A DNA stretch of 64,000 bases from Chitinophagaceae bacterium. GTDB taxonomy: Bacteria; Bacteroidota; Bacteroidia; Chitinophagales; Chitinophagaceae. The notes under the pieces were generated by a model, which saw only the letters and a program-made list of their open reading frames with translations, was not told where the DNA came from and did no database searches. Both the position numbers and the translations under genes were made by a program. Location: contig CANLAE010000004.1 in the NCBI GenBank assembly GCA_947488765.1, positions 87,966 to 151,965 on the forward strand, read 5' to 3'. Shown piece after piece: positions 22,479 to 32,600 of the stretch. Numbering within the stretch: the first letter of the stretch is position 1; each line of letters starts with the position of its first letter.

Positions 22479-22657
22479 TTAGAGGGTAAAATTACATCAA
22501 TCCACCTATTGACATTTCAATTTATTAACAATATCTTGATTTTTTTAGAGATTTATACAACAAGCTCAATACACATAAAGGAGTATAGAAAATGTACAAT
22601 CAATAAATGCTGTGTCAGCTATTATAAAATAATGTGTCAAATGCTTTTCTTTGTAGC

Positions 22658-23371
22658 ATGAAGTTATTTTTTATTAGATATACGAAACTGCTTTTTATAT
22701 GGCTGCAGTTACACAGAGTATTTGGTTTCATAAGTGGTGCTTTTGCTAACTTGTATTATTTAACCAAATTTTCTCAATGGGCATTTCAAAATAAAAATGT
22801 TACTTACAATGATTTTCCTTGTAAGTGGGATTATTTTAAAAGAAATAGCATGTACCAATGGGTAATAGAAAATGAAAAACTTACTGAAAGTATTAATTAC
22901 ATTGAGTTTGGTGTCGCAGCGGGTCATTCTTTTAAGTGGTGGCTTGAACAAAATAAAAATGTACAAAGTAAGTTTTACGGCTTCGATACTTTTGATGGCC
23001 TTCCTGAAGATTGGGGACCCTTCAAAAAAGGATCATTTAGTAATAATGATGCACTGCCTGAAATAAATGATGATAGAGGAAAATTTTATAAAGGACTTTT
23101 TCAGCAAACTGTTCCAACATTTGTTAAAGAATTAGATAATACCCGAAGAAATGTATTAATGATGGATGCAGATTTGTATTCAGCAACATTGTATGCATTA
23201 ACCTCTTTGGCACCTTATTTAAAAAAAGGAGATATTATTTTCTTTGATGAATTTGTTGTACCAACTCATGAGTTTAAAGCATTTTTAGATTTCACACAAT
23301 CGTATTATATCAAACTAGAATTAATTGCGGCAGCAAATAATTATTATTTTACTGCATTTAAAGTAGTGTGA
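22658..23371 (+). CDS. Class I SAM-dependent methyltransferase-like protein (ORF track starts at GTG 22634; ATG 22658 preferred)
   Basis: NYIEFGVAAGHSFKWWLEQ..FYGFDTFDGLPEDWG, TylF/MacO-like fold motifs. Confidence 0.8.
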   Translation: MKLFFIRYTKLLFIWLQLHRVFGFISGAFANLYYLTKFSQWAFQNKNVTYNDFPCKWDYFKRNSMYQWVIENEKLTESINYIEFGVAAGHSFKWWLEQNKNVQSKFYGFDTFDGLPEDWGPFKKGSFSNNDALPEINDDRGKFYKGLFQQTVPTFVKELDNTRRNVLMMDADLYSATLYALTSLAPYLKKGDIIFFDEFVVPTHEFKAFLDFTQSYYIKLELIAAANNYYFTAFKVV

Positions 23372-23416
23372 CAAAAAGTAAGTGTTTTAATTTTATTTAA
23401 AAATAAAATTTACAAA

Positions 23417-23965
23417 ATGAAATCCTTTTTTATATTGATTTTATTCTTTTGCTGCCTTGATGTTTTTTCACAAGAGATTCAGGCTGATACAAGAAACAGA
23501 ACTGCAAATAGAACTACAAATATCAACGCAAGCATTAATCAAATTCGTGGAATATATGATTATGATTTTGTTGAAAGAAAACCAATATTTTTTGCAGGGA
23601 AAGACTCATTAAATAAAATTTATTTAAGCTATTTTACAGGGTTTGATTCATTAGCTGTGAGGTGCATAGATAAAGGAGATACTGCCAAATATATCAGAGT
23701 TCATTTTGAGTTTGTAACTGATGAAAATGGTAATCTTTATGATGGCAAATTTTCTTATATCGGAACTACAAGATACGGAAGTAGTAATGGCGATAAAAAA
23801 ATCAAATATTTTGATGATTTGAAGGAATATTTTAATGGTGCAGTAAAAAAAATGATACAATATATTCCATCCTGGAAACCTGCCATGCAAAACAACGTTC
23901 GGGTAAATTGTTTAGTGAAAGATTCCTTCCAATTTTGGTTGGGCATTAATCCAGAGCCGAATTGA
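23417..23965 (+). CDS. Hypothetical secreted protein
   Basis: Signal peptide MKSFFILILFFCCLDVFSQ; 182 aa, no recognised domain. Confidence 0.75.
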   Translation: MKSFFILILFFCCLDVFSQEIQADTRNRTANRTTNINASINQIRGIYDYDFVERKPIFFAGKDSLNKIYLSYFTGFDSLAVRCIDKGDTAKYIRVHFEFVTDENGNLYDGKFSYIGTTRYGSSNGDKKIKYFDDLKEYFNGAVKKMIQYIPSWKPAMQNNVRVNCLVKDSFQFWLGINPEPN

Positions 23966-25562
23966 TTTTTTGGAAAATAGCTTCTGCAACTTTTTCGCCA
24001 TCCATTGCGGCACTTACAATTCCACCTGCATATCCCGCACCTTCAGCACATGGGTACAAATTTTTTATTTGAGGATGTTGTAATGTTTCATGATCTCTTG
24101 GAATACGAATTGGAGATGAAGTTCTGCTTTCGGTTGCAACAACAATTGCCTCATTGGTATAATAACCTTTCATTCTTTTTCCAAATGCTTGAATCCCTTT
24201 TTGCAAGCGGCTTTGAATGAATTGTGGTAAAACTTCTTTCATTTGAACAGAATTGATCCCAGGCAAATAAGAACAATCAGGTAGTGTAGTAGATTGTTTG
24301 TTTGTACAAAAATCAACAACACGTTGTGCCGGTGCTACAAATTTTCCGCCTCCGGCTGCAAAGGCTTTTGCTTCAATCATTTTTTGAAACTCTAGTAATA
24401 TCAGGGGATTGGAATTAGTTGAATTTCCTAAATACTTTAAACTGTTCAAAGCATCTGCTACTTCAACAGTTACAACCATGCCGCTATTTGCAAATGGATT
24501 GTTTCTTTTACTGGGGCTCCAACCGTTTACTACCAATTCATTGGAGTTGGTTGCAGCCGGGGCAATAATACCACCTGGACACATGCAAAAACTAAATACT
24601 CCTTTTTCTTGTACTTGTTCTACTAAAGAATAGCTTGCGGGAGGCAAGAACTCGCCTCTGTCAGGAGTTTCGTTCAAAGAAGCTGGAATATGATATTGTG
24701 CAGCATCAATAATACTCTGAGGATGCTCAATCCTTACTCCTAATGCAAAAGGTTTGGCTTCAATTAAAATATTTTTTCTATGCAATAATTCAAAAATATC
24801 ACGGGCACTATGACCTGTTGCAAGTATCACAGCATCTGCAAAATGCTTATCGCCTTCTTGGGTAATTACTCCTTTGATAATTTCATTTTGAACAATAAAA
24901 TCAACAACTTTTTTGTCAAATAAAACTTCACCTCCACATGCAATTATTTGTTCCCGCATGGCAGTAATTATATGAGGTAATTTATTTGTACCAATATGAG
25001 GATGGGCTTCTAATAAAATTTTTTCTTCTGCTCCAAATTGTACAAATAAATTGAGAATACGGTTAATATTCCCCCTTTTATTACTTCTTGTATAAAGCTT
25101 TCCATCACTGTATGTTCCTGCGCCACCTTCACCAAAACAGTAATTGCTTTCAGGATTTACAACACCTTCTTTATTAAGCATTGCTAGGTCTCTTCGTCTT
25201 GCACGTACATCTTTTCCTCTTTCAATAATAATTGGCTTTATGCCTAATTCTATGAGCTTAAGTGCAGCAAAAATACCTGCCGGTCCTGCACCAACGATGA
25301 TTACTTCTTTGGCAGATTTTTTTAATTCCAGAAAGCGAATTGAGTCAAGTTGCCTTTCAACAAAAGGCTCATCTATAAATACTTTTACCGTAAGGTTAAC
25401 CCAAATTTGCTGACGGCTTCTTGCGTCAATGCTTTTTTTCATTGGGTAGAAACCGGTTATACTTTTTACTGGCTTGCCAATAATATCTGCAATGTGCAGT
25501 AAAATAATTTCATTGCTGAAAGCCTCATTGGGCTTTAGTTGTATAGTAATATCTTGTTGCAT
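23946..25562 (-). CDS. NAD(P)/FAD-dependent oxidoreductase
   Basis: Dinucleotide-binding VIIVGAGPAGIFAALKLIELG; GRFDFQ-like CMCPGGIIAPAATNSNELVVNGWS and GAGYAGGIVSAAMDG. Confidence 0.92.
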   Translation of the reverse strand: MQQDITIQLKPNEAFSNEIILLHIADIIGKPVKSITGFYPMKKSIDARSRQQIWVNLTVKVFIDEPFVERQLDSIRFLELKKSAKEVIIVGAGPAGIFAALKLIELGIKPIIIERGKDVRARRRDLAMLNKEGVVNPESNYCFGEGGAGTYSDGKLYTRSNKRGNINRILNLFVQFGAEEKILLEAHPHIGTNKLPHIITAMREQIIACGGEVLFDKKVVDFIVQNEIIKGVITQEGDKHFADAVILATGHSARDIFELLHRKNILIEAKPFALGVRIEHPQSIIDAAQYHIPASLNETPDRGEFLPPASYSLVEQVQEKGVFSFCMCPGGIIAPAATNSNELVVNGWSPSKRNNPFANSGMVVTVEVADALNSLKYLGNSTNSNPLILLEFQKMIEAKAFAAGGGKFVAPAQRVVDFCTNKQSTTLPDCSYLPGINSVQMKEVLPQFIQSRLQKGIQAFGKRMKGYYTNEAIVVATESRTSSPIRIPRDHETLQHPQIKNLYPCAEGAGYAGGIVSAAMDGEKVAEAIFQKINSALD

Positions 25563-25608
25563 ACTGTTAGGTTTTTATCCTAAAAAGTTGGGAAGTGAGA
25601 TTATAAAA

Positions 25609-25989
25609 TTAAAATGGCAAATCATCAACAATATCTCCAGGTGCATCTGAAGGCACAAAATCTGGAGGCGCATCATTAAAACTATTGTCAGTATTTATTT
25701 TTACGGTTTCCATACGCCATGCATCCAAATTAGTGATGTAATTATCAACTCCGGATTTATTCCACTTGGTTCCTTTAATATTAAACATCACTTTTACCTC
25801 GTCTCCAATATTAAAACGGTCAGGCATATTGGTTTTGTCTTGTACACATTGAAATTTTGCGTAGTTTGTGATCACTCTTCCACCAATATCTTCACTTTTT
25901 TCAATTACAAATTCTCTTGTTTTAAAAGTTTCAGTACGTTGTACAATGTCAAATTTGGCAATTAGCTTGCCAATCATTTCATAACTCAT
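25609..25989 (-). CDS. DUF3127 domain protein (OB-fold-like) with SSB-like acidic C-terminal tip (start corrected to MSYEMIGKL)
   Basis: MSYEMIGKLIAKFDIVQRTETFKTREFVIEKSE.. DUF3127-type core; C-terminus ...PSDAPGDIVDDLPF. Confidence 0.85.
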   Translation of the reverse strand: MSYEMIGKLIAKFDIVQRTETFKTREFVIEKSEDIGGRVITNYAKFQCVQDKTNMPDRFNIGDEVKVMFNIKGTKWNKSGVDNYITNLDAWRMETVKINTDNSFNDAPPDFVPSDAPGDIVDDLPF

Positions 25990-26103
25990 AAATAATAATT
26001 TAATAAAGTCGAAAGTAGTGTAAAAAAACTCGAAATAAAAAACTAAAAATATTGCTAAACAAAATACAAAAGCTGTAATTTTCATCTCCGATAAAAATCA
26101 CCC

Positions 26104-26844
26104 ATGTCCCAAAAAATATTATTGCCATTATTTAGTGTTGTTGTATTGATTTCATGCACTCCTCAACAACAAGTTACACGTACCTATAAATACCAAGGCT
26201 ATCAAATTCAAAATCAAAATAAAGTTGATGAAAGTATTTTAAAAATGCTTGCTCCTTTTTCGGATAGTATCAATAAAACAATGAATAGAGTAATTGGTTT
26301 TTCAACAACCGGTTTAACTAAAAAACAACCTGAAAGTGAATTGGGTAATTTTATGACAGACTGCATGAAAGAAATGGCACATCAAAAGTTTGGCAAAAAA
26401 GTAGATGCTGCTTTTGTGAATTATGGAGGTATTCGATCATACTTGCCAAAGGGCGATATTACTGTAGGAAAAATTTATGAATTAATGCCATTTGATAACC
26501 TAATTGTTTTACAGGAAGTAAATGGATCTGTGTTGAAATTATTTTTAGCCAAAGTTGCTGAAAGGGGCGGCTGGCCTGTATCCGGGATGAGTTATCAAAT
26601 AAAAGATAAACACCCTCAAAATATTTTGATTGGTGGAAAACCAATTGATGACAATACCATTTATATCATTGCAAACACAGATTATATTGCTTTACAAGGA
26701 GGAGATGATTGTTCAATGTTGAAAGGGTTGCCCACAGTAAATATTGGTTATTTGTTTCGTGATGCACTTATTGAATATGTACAGCAGGTTACAAAGAAAG
26801 GAAATCCAATTGAATCTAAAATTGAAGGAAGAGTAATGTATTAA
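26104..26844 (+). CDS. 5'-nucleotidase C-terminal domain lipoprotein
   Basis: Lipobox VVLISC; ESELGNFMTDCMKE..VDAAFVNYGGIRSYLPKGDITVGKIYELMPFDNLIVLQEVNGSVLKLFL. Confidence 0.9.
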   Translation: MSQKILLPLFSVVVLISCTPQQQVTRTYKYQGYQIQNQNKVDESILKMLAPFSDSINKTMNRVIGFSTTGLTKKQPESELGNFMTDCMKEMAHQKFGKKVDAAFVNYGGIRSYLPKGDITVGKIYELMPFDNLIVLQEVNGSVLKLFLAKVAERGGWPVSGMSYQIKDKHPQNILIGGKPIDDNTIYIIANTDYIALQGGDDCSMLKGLPTVNIGYLFRDALIEYVQQVTKKGNPIESKIEGRVMY

Positions 26845-26853
26845 ATCAATCTT

Positions 26854-27792
26854 ATGCAAACGAACAGAAGAAATTTTTTAAAAGATTCCGCAATGGCGGG
26901 AGGTGCAATTGTTGCAGCTAATTTACTGCCTACAGTCGTTTTTGCATCTGATGAAAAGGTTGATAAAATAACCATACTTCATACTAATGATGTTCATAGC
27001 AGACTGGAAAGTTTTCCTTTGGATGGCAGTAAAAATGCAGGTCTTGGCGGTGTTGCTGCAAGAGCAGAATTAATAAAAACAATCAGGGCAGAATCAGCGC
27101 AAGTTTTATTATTAGATGCAGGGGATATTTTTCAGGGTACACCATACTTTAATTTATACAAAGGAGAACCGGAGATTAAAGCAATGAGCATGATGGGTTA
27201 TGATGCATGCACAATGGGTAACCATGATTTTGATGGGGGCATGGAAAATTTTACAACTCAATTAAAACATGCAAGTTTCCCTGTAATTATTTGTAATTAT
27301 GAAGTAACAAATACACCAATGGAAGGGAAGACAATTCCTTATCAAATTTTTAATAAAGGAAATTTAAAAATTGGCATTTTGGGTGTTGGCATTGAATTAA
27401 AAGGATTGGTTCCGGATAATTTATATGGTAATACCATTTATAAAAATCCAATTGAATGTGCCAATAAAACAGCCGAATTACTTAAGCGTAAAGGATGTGA
27501 TATGATTATATGTTTATCACATTTAGGGGATAGATATTTTGATGATAAAATCAGCGATGAAATATTAGCAAAAGAGTGTTTTGACATTGATTTAATAATC
27601 GGAGGACACACCCATCGGTTGTTTCCCGAACCAAGGAAATATACCAATAGAAGAGGGGGCGAAACATTGGTAAATCAGGTAGGTTGGGCAGGTATGCATG
27701 TTGGAAGATTAGACTATTCATTTTCAAAAAATAAAAAGAAAAATTTAGATAAGGCACATTTAAATGTTATAGGGGAAAAAATAATGAAATAA
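26854..27792 (+). CDS. Metallophosphatase (5'-nucleotidase N-terminal catalytic domain), Tat-like signal
   Basis: NRRNFLKDSAMAGGAIVAANL twin-arginine-like signal; ILHTNDVHSRLE, LLDAGDIFQGTPYFN, MGNHDFDGG, IIGGHTH. Confidence 0.93.
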   Translation: MQTNRRNFLKDSAMAGGAIVAANLLPTVVFASDEKVDKITILHTNDVHSRLESFPLDGSKNAGLGGVAARAELIKTIRAESAQVLLLDAGDIFQGTPYFNLYKGEPEIKAMSMMGYDACTMGNHDFDGGMENFTTQLKHASFPVIICNYEVTNTPMEGKTIPYQIFNKGNLKIGILGVGIELKGLVPDNLYGNTIYKNPIECANKTAELLKRKGCDMIICLSHLGDRYFDDKISDEILAKECFDIDLIIGGHTHRLFPEPRKYTNRRGGETLVNQVGWAGMHVGRLDYSFSKNKKKNLDKAHLNVIGEKIMK

Positions 27793-27921
27793 AAAAATTT
27801 TTTTTTCAACATTTATTACCCATATTGCATATCTCAAAAAAAATCGTTGTTTTTTTAAAAAACTACATTTAAGAGAAAAACTGAAAATTGTTAACTTAAT
27901 TATATAAAGTTTATTGTAATC

Positions 27922-29352
27922 ATGACCAAAACTGCTGAATCTGTTTGGAGCAACTGCTTGAAAATTATTAAAGACATTGTAGAGTGGCAACATTTTAAAA
28001 CTTGGTTTGAACCAATTAATCCTGTAGAACTTAAAACAAATGTTTTAATGATTCAGGTCCCAAGTCAATTCTTTTATGAATATCTAGAGGAGCATTATGT
28101 AAATCTTTTAGCCAAGACATTAAAACGCGAATTAGGCAAAGAAGCAAGACTAGAATATAGAATTATGGTTGATAGTGGTAATACCGCTAAAAACGGCAGC
28201 ATGGATGTACCTGCAAGAGGTATGAAAACATACAGCAACAATGAAATGAATTTTCCATTGGTAATTGATAGTCCGGTAAAAAATCCATTTGTAATTCCAG
28301 GGTTGAAAAAAATGCAAATTGACCCACAGTTAAATGCGATGTACACCTTTGATAGTTTTATGGAAGGCGATTGCAACAGAGTAGCAAGAAGAGCTGGAAA
28401 AACTGTGGCTGAAAAACCAGGTGCAAATTCTTTTAATCCATTGGTAATTTATGGTGGTGTTGGATTAGGTAAAACACATTTGGCACAAGCAATTGGAAAT
28501 GATGTAAAACGAGCACATCCTAATAAATTGGTTTTATACGTTAGTAGCGAAAAATTTATCAATCAGTTTCAAGATCATGGACGTAATAATGCCATCAATG
28601 ATTTTATACATTTCTATCAATTAATAGATGTATTGATTATTGATGATGTTCAGTTTTTTGCAAGAGCAGAAAAAAGCCAGGATGCATTTTTTGCAATCTT
28701 TAATCACTTACACCAAAGTGGCAAACAATTGGTATTAACAAGTGATAAAGCACCGAAAGATTTGGATGGAATGCAAGAAAGATTGCTCAGCCGTTTTCGT
28801 TGGGGATTAAGTGCCGATTTACAAATGCCAGACTACGAAACAAGAATTGAAATCTTAGAACGTAAGATGAAGAATGATGGTTTGGAAATGCCTAAGGAAG
28901 TAGTTAAGTATGTTGCTTATAATATTACCACAAATGTAAGAGAATTAGAAGGTGCTTTAATTAGCTTATTGGCGCAATCTTCACTTAACAGAAAAGAAAT
29001 TGATTTAGAGCTTGCTAAAAAAGTATTAAGGAATTTTGTAAAAACAAGCAGTAAAGAAATTACTATTGATGCAATCCAAAAAATGGTTTGTGAATATTTT
29101 GATGTGCCTTACGAAAGATTATTGCATAAAACAAGAAAAAGAGAAATTGTACAAGCAAGACAAATCACTATGTATTTGGCAAAAGCATTCACAAAAAATT
29201 CATTAAAAACAATTGGCGAACATTTTGGTGGTAGAGATCACACTACAGTAATTCACTCTTGCCAAACTGTGAAAGATTTGATGGATACAGATACTATTTT
29301 CAGAGAAAATGTAATGGAACTAACACAAAAAGTTCAATTGGCAGCAATGTAA
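27922..29352 (+). CDS. dnaA: Chromosomal replication initiator protein DnaA
   Basis: FNPLVIYGGVGLGKTHLAQAIGNDV (Walker A), LIIDDVQFF (Walker B), GGRDHTTVIHSC DnaA-box binding signature. Confidence 0.99.
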   Translation: MTKTAESVWSNCLKIIKDIVEWQHFKTWFEPINPVELKTNVLMIQVPSQFFYEYLEEHYVNLLAKTLKRELGKEARLEYRIMVDSGNTAKNGSMDVPARGMKTYSNNEMNFPLVIDSPVKNPFVIPGLKKMQIDPQLNAMYTFDSFMEGDCNRVARRAGKTVAEKPGANSFNPLVIYGGVGLGKTHLAQAIGNDVKRAHPNKLVLYVSSEKFINQFQDHGRNNAINDFIHFYQLIDVLIIDDVQFFARAEKSQDAFFAIFNHLHQSGKQLVLTSDKAPKDLDGMQERLLSRFRWGLSADLQMPDYETRIEILERKMKNDGLEMPKEVVKYVAYNITTNVRELEGALISLLAQSSLNRKEIDLELAKKVLRNFVKTSSKEITIDAIQKMVCEYFDVPYERLLHKTRKREIVQARQITMYLAKAFTKNSLKTIGEHFGGRDHTTVIHSCQTVKDLMDTDTIFRENVMELTQKVQLAAM

Positions 29353-29379
29353 TTCTATAAAAATTAAAAAATATTTTTC

Positions 29380-29417
29380 AAAAAGTCCCGATACATCATA
29401 TTTCGGGACTTTTTTAT
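29380..29417 (+). terminator. Terminator after dnaA
   Basis: AAAAAGTCCCGA-tacatcatat-TTCGGGACTTTTTTATT. Confidence 0.88.
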
Positions 29418-29448
29418 TAAAAAAATCGAAAGAAATTAGAAATTGTTT

Positions 29449-29477
29449 TTGCTATTTGTATTTAGCGATTATATTTG
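29449..29477 (+). promoter_or_regulatory. Bacteroidetes-type promoter for tRNA-Ser(GCT)
   Basis: TTG-N18-TATATTTG, 35 nt upstream of the tRNA. Confidence 0.7.
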
Positions 29478-29481
29478 CAAC

Positions 29482-29504
29482 CCTTCACGTTATAGCAGTG
29501 AAGG
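29482..29504 (+). promoter_or_regulatory. Hairpin in tRNA-Ser precursor leader
   Basis: CCTTCAC-gttatagca-GTGAAGG, perfect 7-bp stem directly after the -7 box and 8 nt before the mature tRNA. Confidence 0.5.
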
Positions 29505-29512
29505 ATTAAGGA

Positions 29513-29601
29513 GGAGAGGTGGATGAGTGGCTGAAATCAGTAGTTTGCTAAACTGCCGTACGGGTTAAACTGTACCAAGGGTTCGAATCCCTTCCTCTCC
29601 G
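29513..29601 (+). tRNA. tRNA-Ser (anticodon GCT)
   Basis: Acceptor GGAGAGG/CCTCTCC, long variable arm, T-arm GGTTCGAATCC, anticodon loop TTGCTAA. Confidence 0.95.
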
Positions 29602-29602
29602 C

Positions 29603-29635
29603 AAAAAACTCTATCAATTTGATAGAGTTTTTTTT
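29603..29635. terminator. Terminator between tRNA-Ser and convergent T9SS cargo gene
   Basis: AAAAAACTCTATCAATTTGATAGAGTTTTTTTT, perfect stem with flanking A and T runs. Confidence 0.88.
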
Positions 29636-29636
29636 G

Positions 29637-32600
29637 TTATCTCAAGACTGTGAGCCATCCACTTTTAATAGGTTTATTATTGCCGGTATTGATAATGTAA
29701 TAGTACACGCCTATCGGAACTGGGATTCCATTTTTCCTTCCATCCCAGGGTATTGCATATCCTTTTGATTGAAATATAATTTGACCATTCCTATTAAAAA
29801 TTTGAACAGTAGCATTTGGAAATAAATCCAAATTAGTAATATCCCAATAATCATGCAACCCATCTCCATTAGGCGAAAAGACATTAGGTATTTTTAAATC
29901 CTTTAGTAATTTCACATTAACTGTATTACTTGCACGACAGCCGTTCTCATTGATTACAGTTAATTTGTAAAGCATATCTGATAAGGGATTTATCACCCAA
30001 GGATTTGCAATTATATTATCTGAAAGATACTGTGAAGGAGACCATAAATAATTGAATAAGTTACCTCCACTTACTGTACTAATCATTTGTACACTATCAC
30101 CTTCAAAAACACTTTTATCAGGTCCTATACTAACAATAGGATTGGCAAATAATATAACACTCACTCCTGATGAAATACTGCTACAACCATTGCTGTTACT
30201 GACTTTCACCGTGTAGTTTCCTGCTTCTGTTATTTGTAAAGAATTGCTTGTACCACCTGAAATTAATATACCATCTTTATACCATTCATTATCTGTTGAT
30301 GCAGAACTATAAAGTATTACAGAACTATCTGCACAAATTTGTATTGGTCCAGTGGGATTAATAATTGGTGTTGTAGGGGCAGAAACTACATTCACAATAA
30401 TTGTTGCTTGTGGACTTTCACAATTGTTTATTGTTTGAGTTACGTAATAGTTAGATGAACCAATAAATGTTGTTGAAGGTATCGGGCTTGTACTTGTGCC
30501 GATACTCCCATTAGGTAAATTATACCACAACAGATTGGTACCTGTTGCCGTTAATGCAGTAGCTGTTGCGTTTTGGCAATATGCAATGGGAGTAGTTACA
30601 ATTGGTGCATTTGGTATTGCATTAATTGTAATCGTTGCGGTTGGTGTAATAGTACAGTTACCGACTGTTAAGGTGTAGGTAATTGTATAAATTCCTGGTG
30701 TGCTTGCAGCAAGATTAATTACGCCGGAAGTTGCATTAATTATCAATCCATTACTACTGCTGAATGTTCCACCTGATGTTCCTGTAATCGTTGGGGTGGC
30801 TGTTCCTAATGTACAATATGTATTTGCAGGATAGCTAAATGTGGCAACTGGTAATGGATTTACAGTAATGGTAAATGTTGTTGGTACGCCGGTGCAAATG
30901 CCACTTTGCGAAATAAAATTTCCTAAGGAATGTGGAACTGAGCCTACTGCAATTGTTGCAGAAACAGAATTGGTATTGGTGTTTATTACCGAGACATTTC
31001 CTGATCCAAAATTTGCAACAAATGCTTTACTGCCATCGGCTGTGAATGAAATACCTTGTGGATTACTTCCTACAGAAATAGTTCCAGATACTGTGTTTGT
31101 TGCTGTATTGATTACAGAAACATTTCCACTTAATTGATTGGTTACATACACCTTCATTCCATCGGGAGTTACTGCAATTCCATTAGGTGCAAAACCTACT
31201 GTAACGCTTGTAATTACAGTATTTGAGGCAGTATTGATGATTGAAATATTATTCGATCCGAAGTTGGTAACATACAATCTGCTTCCATCGGGGCTGATTG
31301 CTGCAGTGATTGGTTGAGTTCCTACACCAATTGTAGTGATTACAGTATTGGTAGCAGTATTAATCACAGAAATATTGTTGGAGTTTACGTTGGCTACATA
31401 CACTTTGCTTCCATCAGGACTGATAGTTACACCTTGAGGTTGTAATGAAATGGGAATGGTTACTACAACTGTATTGGTTCCTGTATTGATAACGGAAAGT
31501 GTATTGGATAATTGATTAGCCACATATACTCGGCTGCCATCTGGACTAACAACAATACCCATTGGTTGGCTTCCAACTCCAATTGTATTTACAACAGTAT
31601 TGGTTGATGTGTTAATTACAGACACTGAATTGGCTCCATAATTGGTTACATAAACTTTAGTTCCATCTGAACTTGCAGAAACTCCAAATGGATTACTGCC
31701 AACCGTAATTGTTCCAGTAACTGCATTCGTATTGGTGTTGATAACTGTTACGGTGTTACTCAATGGAAATGAAGTAATACTTCCATAATTAGCAATATAA
31801 GCAAATGATGATGGAACAGGTGTTGCAGTAATAGTTGCTGTAATAGGCGTTGTGCCCGTATTTAGTGCGGTAAATGAAGTAATATCACCAATACCATTTG
31901 CTGCTAAGCCAATCGATGTATTGTTATTATTCCATAGGAATGTATTGGTTCCAGCACCTGTTAAATTAATGGGTGCTGTTGACGTATTTGTACAAACTGT
32001 TTGATTGGATACTGCATTAATTGTTGGCGCTGCATTGATGGTTACCACAATAGTTGCTCTCGGGCTTTCACAACTATTTGCTGTCTGACTTACATAATAA
32101 TTTGTATTGCCAGATGTTGTTGTATTAGGCGTTGGTGCAGTTGCACTTCCTGTGCCACCCGTTGCATTTGTGTACCACAATAAATTAGTACCGGATGCAA
32201 TTAAAGCATTTGCTGTTGCATTTTGACAATAGCTAATTGGAGTTGTAACAGCTGGTGCTGCTGGAGTTGCGTTTACCGTAACTACAATATTTGCTCTCGG
32301 ACTTTCACAAGCACCTGATGTTTGGCTAACATAGTATGTAATATTACCTGCTGTTGTTGTAATAGGCGTTGGTGCAGTTGCACTTCCTGTGCCACCCGTT
32401 GCAGTTGTGTACCACAATAAATTAGTACCTGATGCAATTAAAGCATTTGCTGTTGCATTTTGACAATAGCTAATTGGAGTTGTAACAGTTGGTGCTGCTG
32501 GAGTTGCGTTTACCGTAATTGAATTAGTTTGTGAAATTGGACAGTTAGAAGCTCCTGAAATATAGTTTACAGTATATGTAATTTGATATGTACCATTTAA

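Noticed and set aside
27793-27921. AT-rich region upstream of dnaA as oriC
   Set aside because: No cluster of recognisable DnaA boxes (TTATNCACA) found; base composition alone is not enough.
30496-32183. Plus-strand ORFs within the giant cargo gene
   Set aside because: Antisense to repetitive YVTN/Ig coding sequence; open only because of the repeat composition.
30905-32514. Regularly spaced repeats resembling a CRISPR-like array
   Set aside because: Repeats are in-frame protein repeats (126-bp and 237-bp periods) in one CDS; no short conserved repeat with unique spacers.
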